NCBI RefSeq assembly: GCF_001425265.1
Contig: NZ_LMEC01000020.1
Coordinates: forward strand, 1,078,707 to 1,142,706
Source of the DNA: Massilia sp. Root418
GTDB lineage: Bacteria > Pseudomonadota > Gammaproteobacteria > Burkholderiales > Burkholderiaceae_D
Length of the DNA stretch: 64,000 nucleotides
Reading direction: 5' to 3'
Below the pieces are notes generated by a model that was not told where the DNA came from, made no database searches, and saw nothing but the letters and a program-made list of their open reading frames with translations. Positions 25,033 through 33,072 of this stretch are shown one piece after another; the stretch's first letter is position 1, and each line of letters begins with the position of its first letter. Position numbers and translations under genes: made by a program.

Positions 25033-26220
25033 ATGACAACCTCCGCCACTGCCGCCGCTGCCGCCGCTGCGCCCCCGCCCCGCATCCCGCCGGGCATCCG
25101 CTGCGCGCACGACTACGAAGCGCTGGCACAGCGCGCCATCGCCGCGCCCAGCTTCGCCTACGTAGCCGGCGGCAGCGGGCACGGCCTGACCACGGCGGCC
25201 AACCGCGCCGCCTTCGAGCGCTGGTCCATCACGCCGCGCCTGCTGCGCGACGTGCGCGCCGGCCACACCCGCGCCACGCTGCGCGGGGAAACCTTTGCCC
25301 ATCCGCTGATGCTGGCGCCGGTGGCCTTCCACAAGCTGGTGCACGCCGGCGGAGAGATGGACACCGCGCGCGCCGCGCACGCCACCGACACCTGCCTGAT
25401 CGCCAGCACGCTGGCCTCCTGCACGCTGGAAGAGATGGCCAGCGCGGCCGGTCCGCAGCGCTGGTTCCAGCTCTACTTCCAGCCCGAACGCGGCGCCACG
25501 CTGGACTTGCTGCGCCGCGCCGAGGCCGCAGGCTACGGCGCCATCGTGGTCACGCTGGACGCGCCGATCCAGGTGGCCAGCATGGGCGCGCTGGACCTGC
25601 AGTTCCAGATGCCGCCCGAGTGCGTGCCGGCCAATCTGCTGGCCTACCCCGGCGCGCCGGCCGCCGCGCCAGGCGATGACGGCAGCCGCATCTTCCAGGG
25701 CGTCATGCGCCACGCCCCGGTCTGGGACGACCTGGCCTGGCTGCTGGCGCAATCGGCGCTGCCGGTGTGGGTGAAGGGCGTGCTGCATCCGGACGACGCG
25801 CTGGCCCTGCGCGCGGCAGGCGTGGCCGGCATCGTGGTGTCCAACCACGGCGGGCGCAGCCTGGACGGCGCACCGGCCAGCCTGGACGCGCTGCCCGCCA
25901 TCCGCGCCGCGCTGGACGCCGCAGCCGGCGGCGCACCGGGCGCCGAGCCGTCCTCCGCGCCGGACACCCGCTTTCCGCTGCTGTTCGACGGCGGCATCCG
26001 CTGCGGCGCCGACGTGTTCAAAGCCCTGGCGCTGGGCGCGAACGCGGTGGCCATCGGCCGCCTGCAGCTGTACGCACTAAGCGTGGCCGGTGCGCTGGGC
26101 GTGGCTCACATGCTCAAGCTGCTGCGCGAAGAACTGGAAGTGTGCATGGCCCTGGCCGGCTGCGCCACGCTGGCGCAGATCACCCCGGCCGCCCTCACCC
26201 CCGCGAGACCATTATGCTGA
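25033..26220 (+). CDS. FMN-dependent alpha-hydroxy-acid oxidase/dehydrogenase
   Basis: A 395-residue TIM-barrel flavoenzyme of the glycolate oxidase/L-lactate dehydrogenase family. FMN-binding and catalytic signatures are FAYVAGGSG (N-terminal), MLAPVAFHKL, QRWFQLYFQ, VTLDAPIQ, VWVKGVLHPDDA and the catalytic IVVSNHGGRSLDGAPASLDALP, where the His abstracts the proton. FDGGIRCGADVFKALALGANAVAIGR closes the phosphate site. The first 18 residues are an unusual Ala/Pro-rich run. The start has no obvious ribosome site because a terminator hairpin lies seven bases upstream. The gene overlaps the piuC-like gene by seven bases, so it belongs to the iron cassette by position. The substrate is unknown. 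Confidence 0.88.
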   Translation: MTTSATAAAAAAAPPPRIPPGIRCAHDYEALAQRAIAAPSFAYVAGGSGHGLTTAANRAAFERWSITPRLLRDVRAGHTRATLRGETFAHPLMLAPVAFHKLVHAGGEMDTARAAHATDTCLIASTLASCTLEEMASAAGPQRWFQLYFQPERGATLDLLRRAEAAGYGAIVVTLDAPIQVASMGALDLQFQMPPECVPANLLAYPGAPAAAPGDDGSRIFQGVMRHAPVWDDLAWLLAQSALPVWVKGVLHPDDALALRAAGVAGIVVSNHGGRSLDGAPASLDALPAIRAALDAAAGGAPGAEPSSAPDTRFPLLFDGGIRCGADVFKALALGANAVAIGRLQLYALSVAGALGVAHMLKLLREELEVCMALAGCATLAQITPAALTPARPLC

Positions 26221-26897
26221 TTACGATAGACGATGTCCTGAGCAAGGACGAAGTAGCGCAGTTCCGCGCCTGGCTGGACCGCGCGGAATGGCAGGACGGC
26301 GCCGCCACCGGCGGCAGCCAGGCGCGCCGCGTCAAGCACAACCTGCAACTGGACGACAGCGCCGAGCCGGCCGTCAGCCTCGGCCAGCACATCCTGCGCA
26401 GCCTGGCCGCCAACCCGCTGTTCGTGTCGGCCGCGCTGCCGCGCAAGATCTACCCGCCCAAGTTCAACCGCTACGAAGGCGGCGGCAACTACGGCGCCCA
26501 CGTGGACAGCGCCGTGATGCAGCTGCCCGGCAGCGGCCAGAGCCTGCGCAGCGACCTGTCGGCCACGCTGTTCCTGGCCGAGCCGGACGAATACGAAGGC
26601 GGCGAGCTCGAAATCGAGACCGAATTCGGCGTGCAGGAAGTCAAGCTGGAGGCGGGCAGCCTGGTGCTGTACCCCTCGTCCAGCCTGCACCGCGTGACGC
26701 CGGTGACGTCGGGCGCGCGCCTGGCCTCCTTCTTCTGGATCGAAAGCCTGGTGGGCGACGACGGCGAGCGCAGCATGCTGTTCGACCTGGACCAGGCCAT
26801 CCAGCGCCTCACGCCCGCGCTGGCGGAACACCAGCGCGAACTGGTAAAGTTGACCGGGATTTACCACAATCTGCTGCGCCGCTGGGCCATCACCTGA
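26214..26897 (+). CDS. PKHD-type Fe(II)/2-oxoglutarate dioxygenase, PiuC/YbiX family
   Basis: The 227-residue protein begins MLITIDDVLSKDEVAQFRAWL and matches the PiuC/YbiX family in length. The iron ligands are visible in NYGAHVDSAVM (HxD near residue 98) and SSLHRVTPVTSGARLASFFW, with the distal His and the 2-oxoglutarate-binding Arg. PiuC genes lie next to catechol-siderophore receptor genes in E. coli (fiu-ybiX) and Pseudomonas (piuA-piuC), as here. The gene overlaps the upstream oxidase gene by seven bases and is followed by the PepSY gene. The hydroxylated substrate is not known for the family. Confidence 0.93.
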   Translation: MLITIDDVLSKDEVAQFRAWLDRAEWQDGAATGGSQARRVKHNLQLDDSAEPAVSLGQHILRSLAANPLFVSAALPRKIYPPKFNRYEGGGNYGAHVDSAVMQLPGSGQSLRSDLSATLFLAEPDEYEGGELEIETEFGVQEVKLEAGSLVLYPSSSLHRVTPVTSGARLASFFWIESLVGDDGERSMLFDLDQAIQRLTPALAEHQRELVKLTGIYHNLLRRWAIT

Positions 26898-26923
26898 TTC
26901 CAACCCTACTCAAGGAAAACGCC

Positions 26924-27196
26924 ATGAACAAGCAACTCTTCCGCATCGCCCTGCCCCTGCTGCTGGCCCTGTCCGCCGGCGCCGCCTCGGCCCACGGCGA
27001 CGTGAAATGCACCACCAAGCCCAAGTCCGAATGGAAGCCGCACGAGGAACTGGCGCAGAAGCTGACCAAGGAAGGCTGGCAGATCCGCCGCATGGAAGCC
27101 ACCAATTCCTGCTACGAAGTCTACGCCAAGGACCCGAAAGGCAAGCGCGTGGAAGCCTTCTTCGATCCGGTGACGTTCGCCCGTGTTGAAGAATAA
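26924..27196 (+). CDS. small exported PepSY-domain protein
   Basis: The 90-residue protein has a signal peptide (MNKQLFRIALPLLLALSAGAASAHG) and a single PepSY-like module (EELAQKLTKEGWQIRRMEATNSCYEVYAKDPKGKRVEAFFDPVTFARVEE). It therefore acts in the periplasm. PepSY modules often accompany b-type cytochromes or iron-reductase membrane proteins. AAGGAAAAC precedes the ATG. Two mature Cys residues could form a disulfide. It overlaps the b561-like gene by 14 bases, so the two products are translated in a coupled way. Confidence 0.85.
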   Translation: MNKQLFRIALPLLLALSAGAASAHGDVKCTTKPKSEWKPHEELAQKLTKEGWQIRRMEATNSCYEVYAKDPKGKRVEAFFDPVTFARVEE

Positions 27197-27707
27197 GGTC
27201 AGGATCTGGGACCTGCCGGTCCGTTTGCTGCACTGGCTGCTGGTGGCCAGCATCGCGGCAGCGTGGTATACCAGCGGCCAGACCGGGCCGCTGCATGAAT
27301 ACATTGGCTACGCCGCGGCGGCGGCCGTGACTGCGCGCCTGCTGTGGAACTTTGCCGGCAGCCGGCATGCGCGCTTTGCCGAGTTCGTGCTGGGCGTGCA
27401 GCCCACGCTGGCTTACCTGCGCCAGGTCCTGGCCGGCACCGCGCCGCGCTACCTGGGCCACAATCCGCTGGGCGGATGGATGGTGGTGGCGCTGCTGTCC
27501 TGCGTGGCGCTGGTGGCCTTCAGCGGCTGGCTCACCACCACCGACCTGCTGTGGGGCTACGCCTGGCCGGTGCTGATCCATGAAAGCCTGGCGTGGCTGC
27601 TGGTGGCGCTGATCGCGGCCCACCTGGCCGGCGTGGCGTTCACCAGCTGGAAGCACCGCGAAAACCTGGTCGCCGCCATGCTAAGCGGCGACAAGGCGCC
27701 CGACTAA
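27183..27707 (+). CDS. cytochrome b561-like membrane protein
   Basis: The 174-residue four-helix membrane protein begins at GTG 27183 (or TTG 27186). Heme-ligand candidates are in RLLHWLLVAS (helix 1), LHEYIGYAAAAAVTARLLWNF (helix 2) and HESLAWLLVALIAAHLAGVAFTSWKH (helix 4), the pattern of Ni-Fe-hydrogenase/b561-type dihaem cytochromes. It would carry electrons across or within the inner membrane. Its start overlaps the PepSY gene by 14 bases. With the PepSY protein it may form a ferric-reductase-like pair, which is inference. Confidence 0.87.
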   Translation: MLKNKVRIWDLPVRLLHWLLVASIAAAWYTSGQTGPLHEYIGYAAAAAVTARLLWNFAGSRHARFAEFVLGVQPTLAYLRQVLAGTAPRYLGHNPLGGWMVVALLSCVALVAFSGWLTTTDLLWGYAWPVLIHESLAWLLVALIAAHLAGVAFTSWKHRENLVAAMLSGDKAPD

Positions 27708-27712
27708 GCCAC

Positions 27713-28330
27713 TTAGCCGCCGCCGGTGCGCGACTGCTTCGGCAATGGCGTGCCGACCTTCCAGCCGGCCGACAGCGCCTGCCCTTCCTCGATCTGTTCC
27801 GGCGTCATCTTCTTGACCACGGCCGCGCGCTGCTCGGCGGCATTGGCCGAGCCGCCCGCTGCCGCCAGGTTCCACAGCATGTAAGCCAGCACATTATCCT
27901 GCGGCATGCCGCCGATGTGATAACGGTACATCAGCCCCAGGGTTTGCTGCGCGTCCGGGTGGCCCTGCTCGGCCGCCTTGCGGAACCAGACCACGGCCTG
28001 CTTGTGGTCCTGGATCACGGCATTGCCGGTGTAGTACATGGCGCCCACCACGTACTGCGCGTCGGCCTTGCCCTTCATGGCCGCCTTGCGGTGCCAGTTC
28101 AGCGCCTGCTTGTAGTCCTGCGGCACGCCGCGGCCCATGTAATACATCAGGCCCAGCAAATGCTCGGCGTCCTTGTTGCCGGCGCGCGCCAGCGGCTCGA
28201 TCTCCTTGTACGCCAGGGTGTAGTTGCGGTTGTTGTAGGCCGTGGCCCCTTCCGCGAAGCCTGCCCACGCAGCGTTTTGGACGCCAAGCGCGAAGCCGAT
28301 CGCGATTATCACTTGTAGTAGTTTTTTCAT
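27713..28330 (-). CDS. exported Sel1-repeat protein
   Basis: The 205-residue protein has a signal peptide (MKKLLQVIIAIGFALGVQNAAWAG) and tandem Sel1-type tetratricopeptide-like repeats of about 36 residues: DAEHLLGLMYYMGRGVPQDYKQALNWHRKAAMKG, then DAQYVVGAMYYTGNAVIQDHKQAVVWFRKAAEQG, then DAQQTLGLMYRYHIGG. Such solenoids mediate protein-protein contacts in the periplasm or at the envelope. ATG at 28330 is preferred over the upstream in-frame start because it begins the signal peptide. It ends five bases after the stop of the convergent b561-like gene. Confidence 0.88.
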   Translation of the reverse strand: MKKLLQVIIAIGFALGVQNAAWAGFAEGATAYNNRNYTLAYKEIEPLARAGNKDAEHLLGLMYYMGRGVPQDYKQALNWHRKAAMKGKADAQYVVGAMYYTGNAVIQDHKQAVVWFRKAAEQGHPDAQQTLGLMYRYHIGGMPQDNVLAYMLWNLAAAGGSANAAEQRAAVVKKMTPEQIEEGQALSAGWKVGTPLPKQSRTGGG

Positions 28331-28387
28331 GTTGCTCAAGAAATGGGTACTTGTGTCTCTTATTACCGCGCTCCCGCGCGGCACCAT

Positions 28388-29164
28388 TTATTTCCAGCTG
28401 ACCTTGCCGAGCCCGTCCACGCTCACGTTGCGGTTGGCCGGCTTGCCGAAGACTGTGACCGACCCCAGGCCGCTGAGATTCAAGGTCGCGCTGTCGCGCG
28501 CGGTCACGGTGGCGTTGCCCAGGCCGCTCAATTCGAGGTTGACGCTATCGGCCTGGAACTGCTGCGCGTTCAGGCCGCCCAGGCCGCCCAGCGTGGCCTT
28601 CAGCAGCTTGCTGCGCCCGCCGATGGTGACGTAGCCGGCGCCCTGCAGGTCCAGCTCCACGCTATCGTTCTCGCTGGCCCACACGTGCATGCTGCCCACG
28701 CCGCCCAGGCTGACCCGCATGGTGCGGTAGTCACACACCACCTTCATGCTGCCGGCGCCCTCCAGGGTCAGCTCGATGTCGTCGCCGCTGAAGCCGGTCA
28801 CCTCGGTGGCGCCCACCCCGTCCGACACCACCTGGCGCAGATTGGGCAGCACCAACTCGGCGCGCAGTGTTGAGCGCTTGAGCTTGAAGCCGTGCATGTC
28901 CGAGTCCAGGTGCAGCGTGTCGCCCGACTGGGCAGTGGTGATCTTGCTGATGTAGCGCTTGTCCGCAGTGACGGTGAGCGAAGGCGTGTCCCCTCGTCGC
29001 AGCTTGAGGTCGATCACCCCGTCCAGCTTGACCCGCACCACGCGCGCATCGATGGCGCGGGTTTCGGTCACGATCTCGTCGGCGCCATGAGCGGCGGGCA
29101 GTATCAGGCCGATGGCGGCCAGCAGCAGGCCGAAGTGGTACAGGAAACGGGCGGAAATGGTCAT
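28388..29164 (-). CDS. exported DUF2807 (head-GIN type) adhesin-like protein
   Basis: The 258-residue protein has a signal peptide (LYHFGLLLAAIGLILPAAHGAD). The rest is a beta-solenoid-like domain of about 20-residue repeats with recurring LGG, LEGAG, LQGAGY, LSGLG and DGLGK turns. This is the pattern of Pfam DUF2807 (putative auto-transporter adhesin, head GIN domain), usually involved in surface contact or with no known role. The gene is 58 bases upstream of the Sel1 gene on the same strand, so they may be co-transcribed. Confidence 0.85.
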   Translation of the reverse strand: MTISARFLYHFGLLLAAIGLILPAAHGADEIVTETRAIDARVVRVKLDGVIDLKLRRGDTPSLTVTADKRYISKITTAQSGDTLHLDSDMHGFKLKRSTLRAELVLPNLRQVVSDGVGATEVTGFSGDDIELTLEGAGSMKVVCDYRTMRVSLGGVGSMHVWASENDSVELDLQGAGYVTIGGRSKLLKATLGGLGGLNAQQFQADSVNLELSGLGNATVTARDSATLNLSGLGSVTVFGKPANRNVSVDGLGKVSWK

Positions 29165-29289
29165 GTCGGGAATCCTCGGGGCGGCGGCCGTATCTCGACT
29201 GGCCGCACATTATCGGTATTCCAACACTATACCCAAGCCCTACCCGCCCCGGCGGGAATTGCGACGAACTGCAAAAAACGTGGACTGGA

Positions 29290-29451
29290 TTACATTTTGA
29301 GGGGGAATTTGCGCCAGAGCGCGGAGAATTGACTGCGAAGGAACTGCCACAGCAAAATGACAGGCAGGAAGTAGCCGCGCGGCGTCTCTTTCATGCCTTT
29401 GACGAAGCCTTCCTTAAAACCATCCCAAAATGCTCGCCAGTCGTGGATCAT
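29290..29451 (-). CDS. small single-pass membrane protein (53 aa)
   Basis: The 53-residue protein begins MIHDWRAFWDGFKEGFVKGMKETPRGYFLPVILLWQFLRSQFSALWRKFPLKM. ATG at 29451 has a good GAGGGAG ribosome site; longer frames are not supported. One hydrophobic segment (YFLPVILLWQFLRS) with basic flanks suggests a membrane-anchored small protein, with an amphipathic, aromatic-rich N-terminal half. I do not recognise the family. It lies 29 bases after the next small membrane-protein gene. Confidence 0.6.
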   Translation of the reverse strand: MIHDWRAFWDGFKEGFVKGMKETPRGYFLPVILLWQFLRSQFSALWRKFPLKM

Positions 29452-29480
29452 CGCCACTCCCTCACTCGTCTCACGATTGA

Positions 29481-29756
29481 CTATAGCACCCACCAGACGA
29501 ACAGGGATCCATCGCTCCAAAGCAGAAACAGGTGCATGGCATGCGCGAACTGCAGAAGCTCCTTCTCCGCTGTGAGCAGTGCGAGCAGCCGAACCAGAAC
29601 GGATACCCCTGCGCTGACCAGCAACAAGACAGAGCACATTGCAGCGCCACCGATGACGTGCGACGAGAATTCCCCTATCTTCAGGCCTGCGGCCTTGTCG
29701 TGCTCAGTTCGCTTGCCTGCGGCCCGCTTTAGTCTCGCTCTCCGCTTTCCAGCCAT
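29481..29756 (-). CDS. small two-pass membrane protein (91 aa)
   Basis: The ATG at 29756 is preceded by GGAGGGAGGG, a very strong ribosome site. The N terminus is highly basic (MAGKRRARLKRAAGKRTEHDKAAGLK). Two hydrophobic segments follow: VIGGAAMCSVLLLVSAGVSVLV and FAHAMHLFLLWSDGSLFVWWVL. The basic N terminus should stay in the cytoplasm. No family is recognised. It is adjacent to the 53-residue gene on the same strand and may form an operon with it. Confidence 0.6.
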   Translation of the reverse strand: MAGKRRARLKRAAGKRTEHDKAAGLKIGEFSSHVIGGAAMCSVLLLVSAGVSVLVRLLALLTAEKELLQFAHAMHLFLLWSDGSLFVWWVL

Positions 29757-29797
29757 ATGCCCTCCCTCCGCAAGCATAGCGGCAGAGCGGCGGGTAT

Positions 29798-30859
29798 CTA
29801 CTGATCCAACTCAACTTCCTGCGCGGCTTGGGCGGGGGTGCCGCAGGCGTGGCAGAAGCGGCTGAAGGCGTTTTTGCGGGTGCTGCATTGGCCGCAGTGG
29901 TCGTACAGGCCGATGCCGCAGTGCGGGCAGAAGTCGATGGCCGGGTCTTTCAGGTCCACCTTGCGCTCGCAGCCGGGGCACACGCCCTTGGCCAGCCGCG
30001 CCAGCGCCACGTCGTATTGCAGCGTTTCACGGCGCTGCCGGTCCGACAGCGCCTCGGCGGCCTTTTGCTTGTCCAGGTAACGCTGCAGCGAGACGATGGC
30101 CTGGCGCCCGACCAGCACCGTGAGCGCGATGCCGACGATGTAGCGCACGTAGCCGCCGTAGCTGGGCAGGTAGGGCACCAGCTCGACGAAGAAGGCGAAG
30201 CCGGCGAAAATGATGAAGCCCCACACGAAGGGCCAGTACTTGCCCTTGCGGCGGGTCTTGAACAGCCAGCCCGCCAGCACCAGCAGCGGCAGCGTGAGCA
30301 GCAGGCGGTAGCCGAACACGCGCAGCTCCTGCGCACGCACTGCCGCCTCGTACGGGCCGCGCGCGGCCAGTTCCAGGCCGGCCCACTGGCGCTGCGCCTG
30401 CTCGGTGGCCTGGCTGGCGTCCAGGTGCGCCTGTTCCTGGGCCTCCACTAGCGCCAGCGCCTGGCGCTCGGCAGCCGCCAGCGCGTCCAGCTCGCGGGTG
30501 CGCTTGATGACTTCGGGGTCCTGCTCGGAGCGCGCCGTCACGCTGCGGGTGGCCAGCCAGTTGTCAAAGGTCTCGCGCGCCGAGTGGCTGTTGGCGACCG
30601 CCACCTGGTGCTTCTGGCGCGCCTGCTGCAGCGCGGCGCCGGCCTCGGTCTGACGCTGTTCCTGCTGCGCCAGCGCACCCTTCAGCTGTGCGCTGCGCTG
30701 CGGGTCCATGAACTGCTCCAGCGCCAGCGGCCGCTCCACGGTGCCGAGATTGTCGACCACCTGGCCGCCCAGGCCAATCAGAAATCCCGCGAAGGCCAGC
30801 GCCACCAGCCACAGGCCGCGCTGGAACCATTTCTCGGACAACCGCAGGGACTTGCTCAT
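29798..30859 (-). CDS. membrane protein with coiled coil and C-terminal double zinc ribbon
   Basis: The 353-residue protein has an N-terminal transmembrane helix (GLWLVALAFAGFLIGLGG). A long charged and Ala/Gln-rich, probably coiled-coil, periplasmic region follows (about residues 50-175). Then come three more hydrophobic segments (LLLTLPLLVLAGWLF, FVWGFIIFAGFAFFVEL, YIVGIALTVLVG). The C terminus carries two zinc-ribbon-like Cys pairs: CPGC-CPHC and CGQC-CHAC, facing the cytoplasm. I do not know the function. It lies 21 bases downstream of the histidine-kinase gene and probably belongs to that operon. It could be an accessory protein of the kinase, but that is only positional. Confidence 0.7.
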   Translation of the reverse strand: MSKSLRLSEKWFQRGLWLVALAFAGFLIGLGGQVVDNLGTVERPLALEQFMDPQRSAQLKGALAQQEQRQTEAGAALQQARQKHQVAVANSHSARETFDNWLATRSVTARSEQDPEVIKRTRELDALAAAERQALALVEAQEQAHLDASQATEQAQRQWAGLELAARGPYEAAVRAQELRVFGYRLLLTLPLLVLAGWLFKTRRKGKYWPFVWGFIIFAGFAFFVELVPYLPSYGGYVRYIVGIALTVLVGRQAIVSLQRYLDKQKAAEALSDRQRRETLQYDVALARLAKGVCPGCERKVDLKDPAIDFCPHCGIGLYDHCGQCSTRKNAFSRFCHACGTPAQAAQEVELDQ

Positions 30860-30880
30860 GTCAGCCTTCCTTTCAACGGG

Positions 30881-32362
30881 TCAAAGCGGCACGAAAGCGC
30901 CGCCCGGCAGCACGATGGTGGCGCGGAAGCCGCCACCGGGGGCATTGGCCAGCAGCAGTTCGCCGCCGTGCGCCTGCACGATACCACGCGCAATGCCCAG
31001 GCCCAGCCCCATGCCGCTGTTGTTCTGGTTGCGGCCATGCTCCAGCCGCACATAGGGCTCGAACAGGCCGGGCAGCGCCTCCTCCGGCACGCCCGGGCCG
31101 TGGTCGCGCACCTCGATTTCGATATTGCCGGCCTGCTCGCGCACCGCCAGCTCCACCTGGCGCCCGTAGTGCAGCGCGTTGTTGAGCAAATTGCCGATGG
31201 CGCGCTTGAGCGCCAGCGGCTTGGCCGCCACGCTCAGGCCGGAGGCGCTGAAGGACACCGCGTGCCCGGCCAGCTGCGCGTCGCGCACCATGCGGCCCAG
31301 CAGCGCATCGAGCCGCACCTCGGTGGGGTTCTCGTGGATGTCGCTGTCCTTCACGGTTTGCAGCGCGCCCTTGACCATCATGTCCAGCTCATCGAGGTCG
31401 TCGTGGAATTCGCTCTGCATGTCCTCGTCGTCCAGCAGTTCGGTGCGCAGCTTGAGCCGCATGATGGGCGTGCGCAGGTCGTGCGAGATGGACACGAACA
31501 GGCGCTCGCGGTCCTCGATGTAGCGCTGGATGCGCTGGCGCATGGCCTCGAAGGCGCGCGCGGTGTTGACGAACTCGCGGCTGCCCGTTTCCGGCAGCGC
31601 GGGCGCGTTGCCACCCTTGCCGAAGGCGGTGGCCGCCTCCGACAGCGCCGCCAGCGGCCGGGTGATCCAGCGCACCACCATGATGGACAGCAGCAGCACC
31701 GCCGCCAGCGACAGCGCCTGCAGCAGCAGGCGGTCGCGTGTGAGCGGGTTGCCGGTTTCTAGGAAGTAGGGGTTGGGCATCAGCGTGGCCAGGTAGAGCC
31801 AGTGGCCGGGGTCCATCTCCACCTGGATCAGCAGCACCGGCGCCGGCTTGGTCAGCAGGATGTGCTGCACCCAGGTGTCCGGCAGGTCCGCGATGGTGGC
31901 GCCGTCGTCGCCCACCGGCAGCTTCTCGGGCCAGGCGAAGGCCAGCCGCACGTCCGCCATGTTCGGCAAGTCCTCCTTGAGCGTGGCGCGCACCTGCTTG
32001 AGCGCGGCATCCGCCAGTTCCTGGCCGGCGATGGCCCGCACCTGCACCGGCGCCTGGTTGATGTTGACCAGGAAGCGGGTGCCGCCCATTTCGCGGAACT
32101 GCTGGATGATGAGGGGCCGGTAATTCGGCGGCAGGCTGAGGAAAAAGCGCACCGCGCTGGCCGCGCTGTGGGCCAGGTGCTGCGCGGCCGTGCCGGTTTC
32201 GCTGAGCGCTTCGGCGCGCCGCTGCGCGGCCCAGATGATGTTGCCCACCAGCTGGGTGAGCAGCACGCCTATCATCATCACCAGCGTCAGGCGGCCCAGC
32301 AGGGACTGCGGAAGCACCCGCTGCAGCCAGCCCGCGCCGGTGCTGCTGCCGCTACTACGCAT
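30881..32362 (-). CDS. sensor histidine kinase (OmpR-type partner, GtrS-like by context)
   Basis: The 493-residue kinase has transmembrane helix 1 (residues ~24-46), a periplasmic sensor region of about 160 residues, helix 2 (LLLQALSLAAVLLLSIMVV) and a HAMP linker. A HisKA domain with the phosphoacceptor in SISHDLRTPIMRLKLR (His294) follows, then a HATPase with N-box LNNALHYG and G-boxes DHGPGVPE and GMGLGLGIARG. It overlaps the response-regulator gene by eight bases. A paralogous sugar-binding protein is encoded first in the operon, and a sugar ABC importer diverges from it. It probably senses a carbohydrate or a carbohydrate-bound binding protein, by context. The GtrS-GltR pair of Pseudomonas is the closest known organisation. 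Confidence 0.9.
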   Translation of the reverse strand: MRSSGSSTGAGWLQRVLPQSLLGRLTLVMMIGVLLTQLVGNIIWAAQRRAEALSETGTAAQHLAHSAASAVRFFLSLPPNYRPLIIQQFREMGGTRFLVNINQAPVQVRAIAGQELADAALKQVRATLKEDLPNMADVRLAFAWPEKLPVGDDGATIADLPDTWVQHILLTKPAPVLLIQVEMDPGHWLYLATLMPNPYFLETGNPLTRDRLLLQALSLAAVLLLSIMVVRWITRPLAALSEAATAFGKGGNAPALPETGSREFVNTARAFEAMRQRIQRYIEDRERLFVSISHDLRTPIMRLKLRTELLDDEDMQSEFHDDLDELDMMVKGALQTVKDSDIHENPTEVRLDALLGRMVRDAQLAGHAVSFSASGLSVAAKPLALKRAIGNLLNNALHYGRQVELAVREQAGNIEIEVRDHGPGVPEEALPGLFEPYVRLEHGRNQNNSGMGLGLGIARGIVQAHGGELLLANAPGGGFRATIVLPGGAFVPL

Positions 32363-33065
32363 TGGACGCGGTGACGTCGGCCGAGAACACGTAGCCGGCG
32401 CCGCGCACGGTCTTGATCAGCAGCGGATTGCGCCCGCCGTCGTTCAGGCGCAGGCGCAGGCGGCTGATCTGCACGTCCAGGAAACGGTCCAGCGGACCGG
32501 AGTCGCGCCCGCGCGTGCCCTCGCACAGCGCGCTGCGGTCCAGGATGTCGCCTGCGTGCTCGACGAAATATTTCAGCAGCTGGAAGTCCAGCCCCGTCAG
32601 CGGCACGATCTCGCCGGCCGCGTTGGTGACGGTGCGCGCCACGGTGTCCAGCGTGAAGCCCACGAAGCGGTAGTAGCGCGGCGCCGATTCGTTGCCCATG
32701 CCGGTGCGGCGGTGGATGGCCTTGATGCGCGCCAGCAGCTCGCGCGGGCTGTAGGGCTTGGACACGTAGTCGTCCGCGCCCAGCTCCAGGCCCACCACGC
32801 GGTCGGTCTCGTCCGAGCTGGCGGTGAGCATGATGATGGGCACATTGGAGCGGCTGCGCACGGCCTTGCACAGCGCGAAGCCGTCCGTGTCCGGCAGCAT
32901 CACGTCCAGGATCACCAGCGACAGCTCGTCGGCGTAGCGGTTGAATTCGGCCAGGAAGGTCTGGCCGTCGTGGGCCAGGCCGACGTCGTACTGGTTCTTC
33001 TCCAGGTAGGTCTTCAGCAGGGTCCGCGTTTTTTGGTCGTCGTCGACGATCAGGATCTTGCGCAT
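32355..33065 (-). CDS. OmpR-family response regulator (GltR-like by context)
   Basis: The 236-residue regulator has an N-terminal receiver with DDD at residues 8-10, the phosphoacceptor Asp54 in LVILDVMLPDTDG, and the conserved Lys in YVSKPYSPRELLARI. The C-terminal winged-helix DNA-binding domain runs from PLTGLDFQLLKYFVEHAG to FLDVQISRLRLRLNDGG and TVRGAGYVF. ATG at 33065 is the true family N terminus (MRKILIVDDD). The gene lies seven bases after the sugar-binding-protein gene and overlaps the kinase gene by eight. It is the likely regulator of the divergent importer promoter. Confidence 0.93.
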   Translation of the reverse strand: MRKILIVDDDQKTRTLLKTYLEKNQYDVGLAHDGQTFLAEFNRYADELSLVILDVMLPDTDGFALCKAVRSRSNVPIIMLTASSDETDRVVGLELGADDYVSKPYSPRELLARIKAIHRRTGMGNESAPRYYRFVGFTLDTVARTVTNAAGEIVPLTGLDFQLLKYFVEHAGDILDRSALCEGTRGRDSGPLDRFLDVQISRLRLRLNDGGRNPLLIKTVRGAGYVFSADVTASNA

Positions 33066-33072
33066 GATAGAT

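Noticed and set aside
22550..25129. 859-codon open frame on the minus strand across the TonB receptor
   Set aside because: It is the antisense shadow of a conserved receptor gene, with low-complexity Val/Ala/Gly/Gln content, no ribosome site and no motif.
27683..27720. Possible shared stop-region structure at the convergent ends of the b561-like and Sel1 genes
   Set aside because: No stable stem with a T-run could be drawn on either strand.
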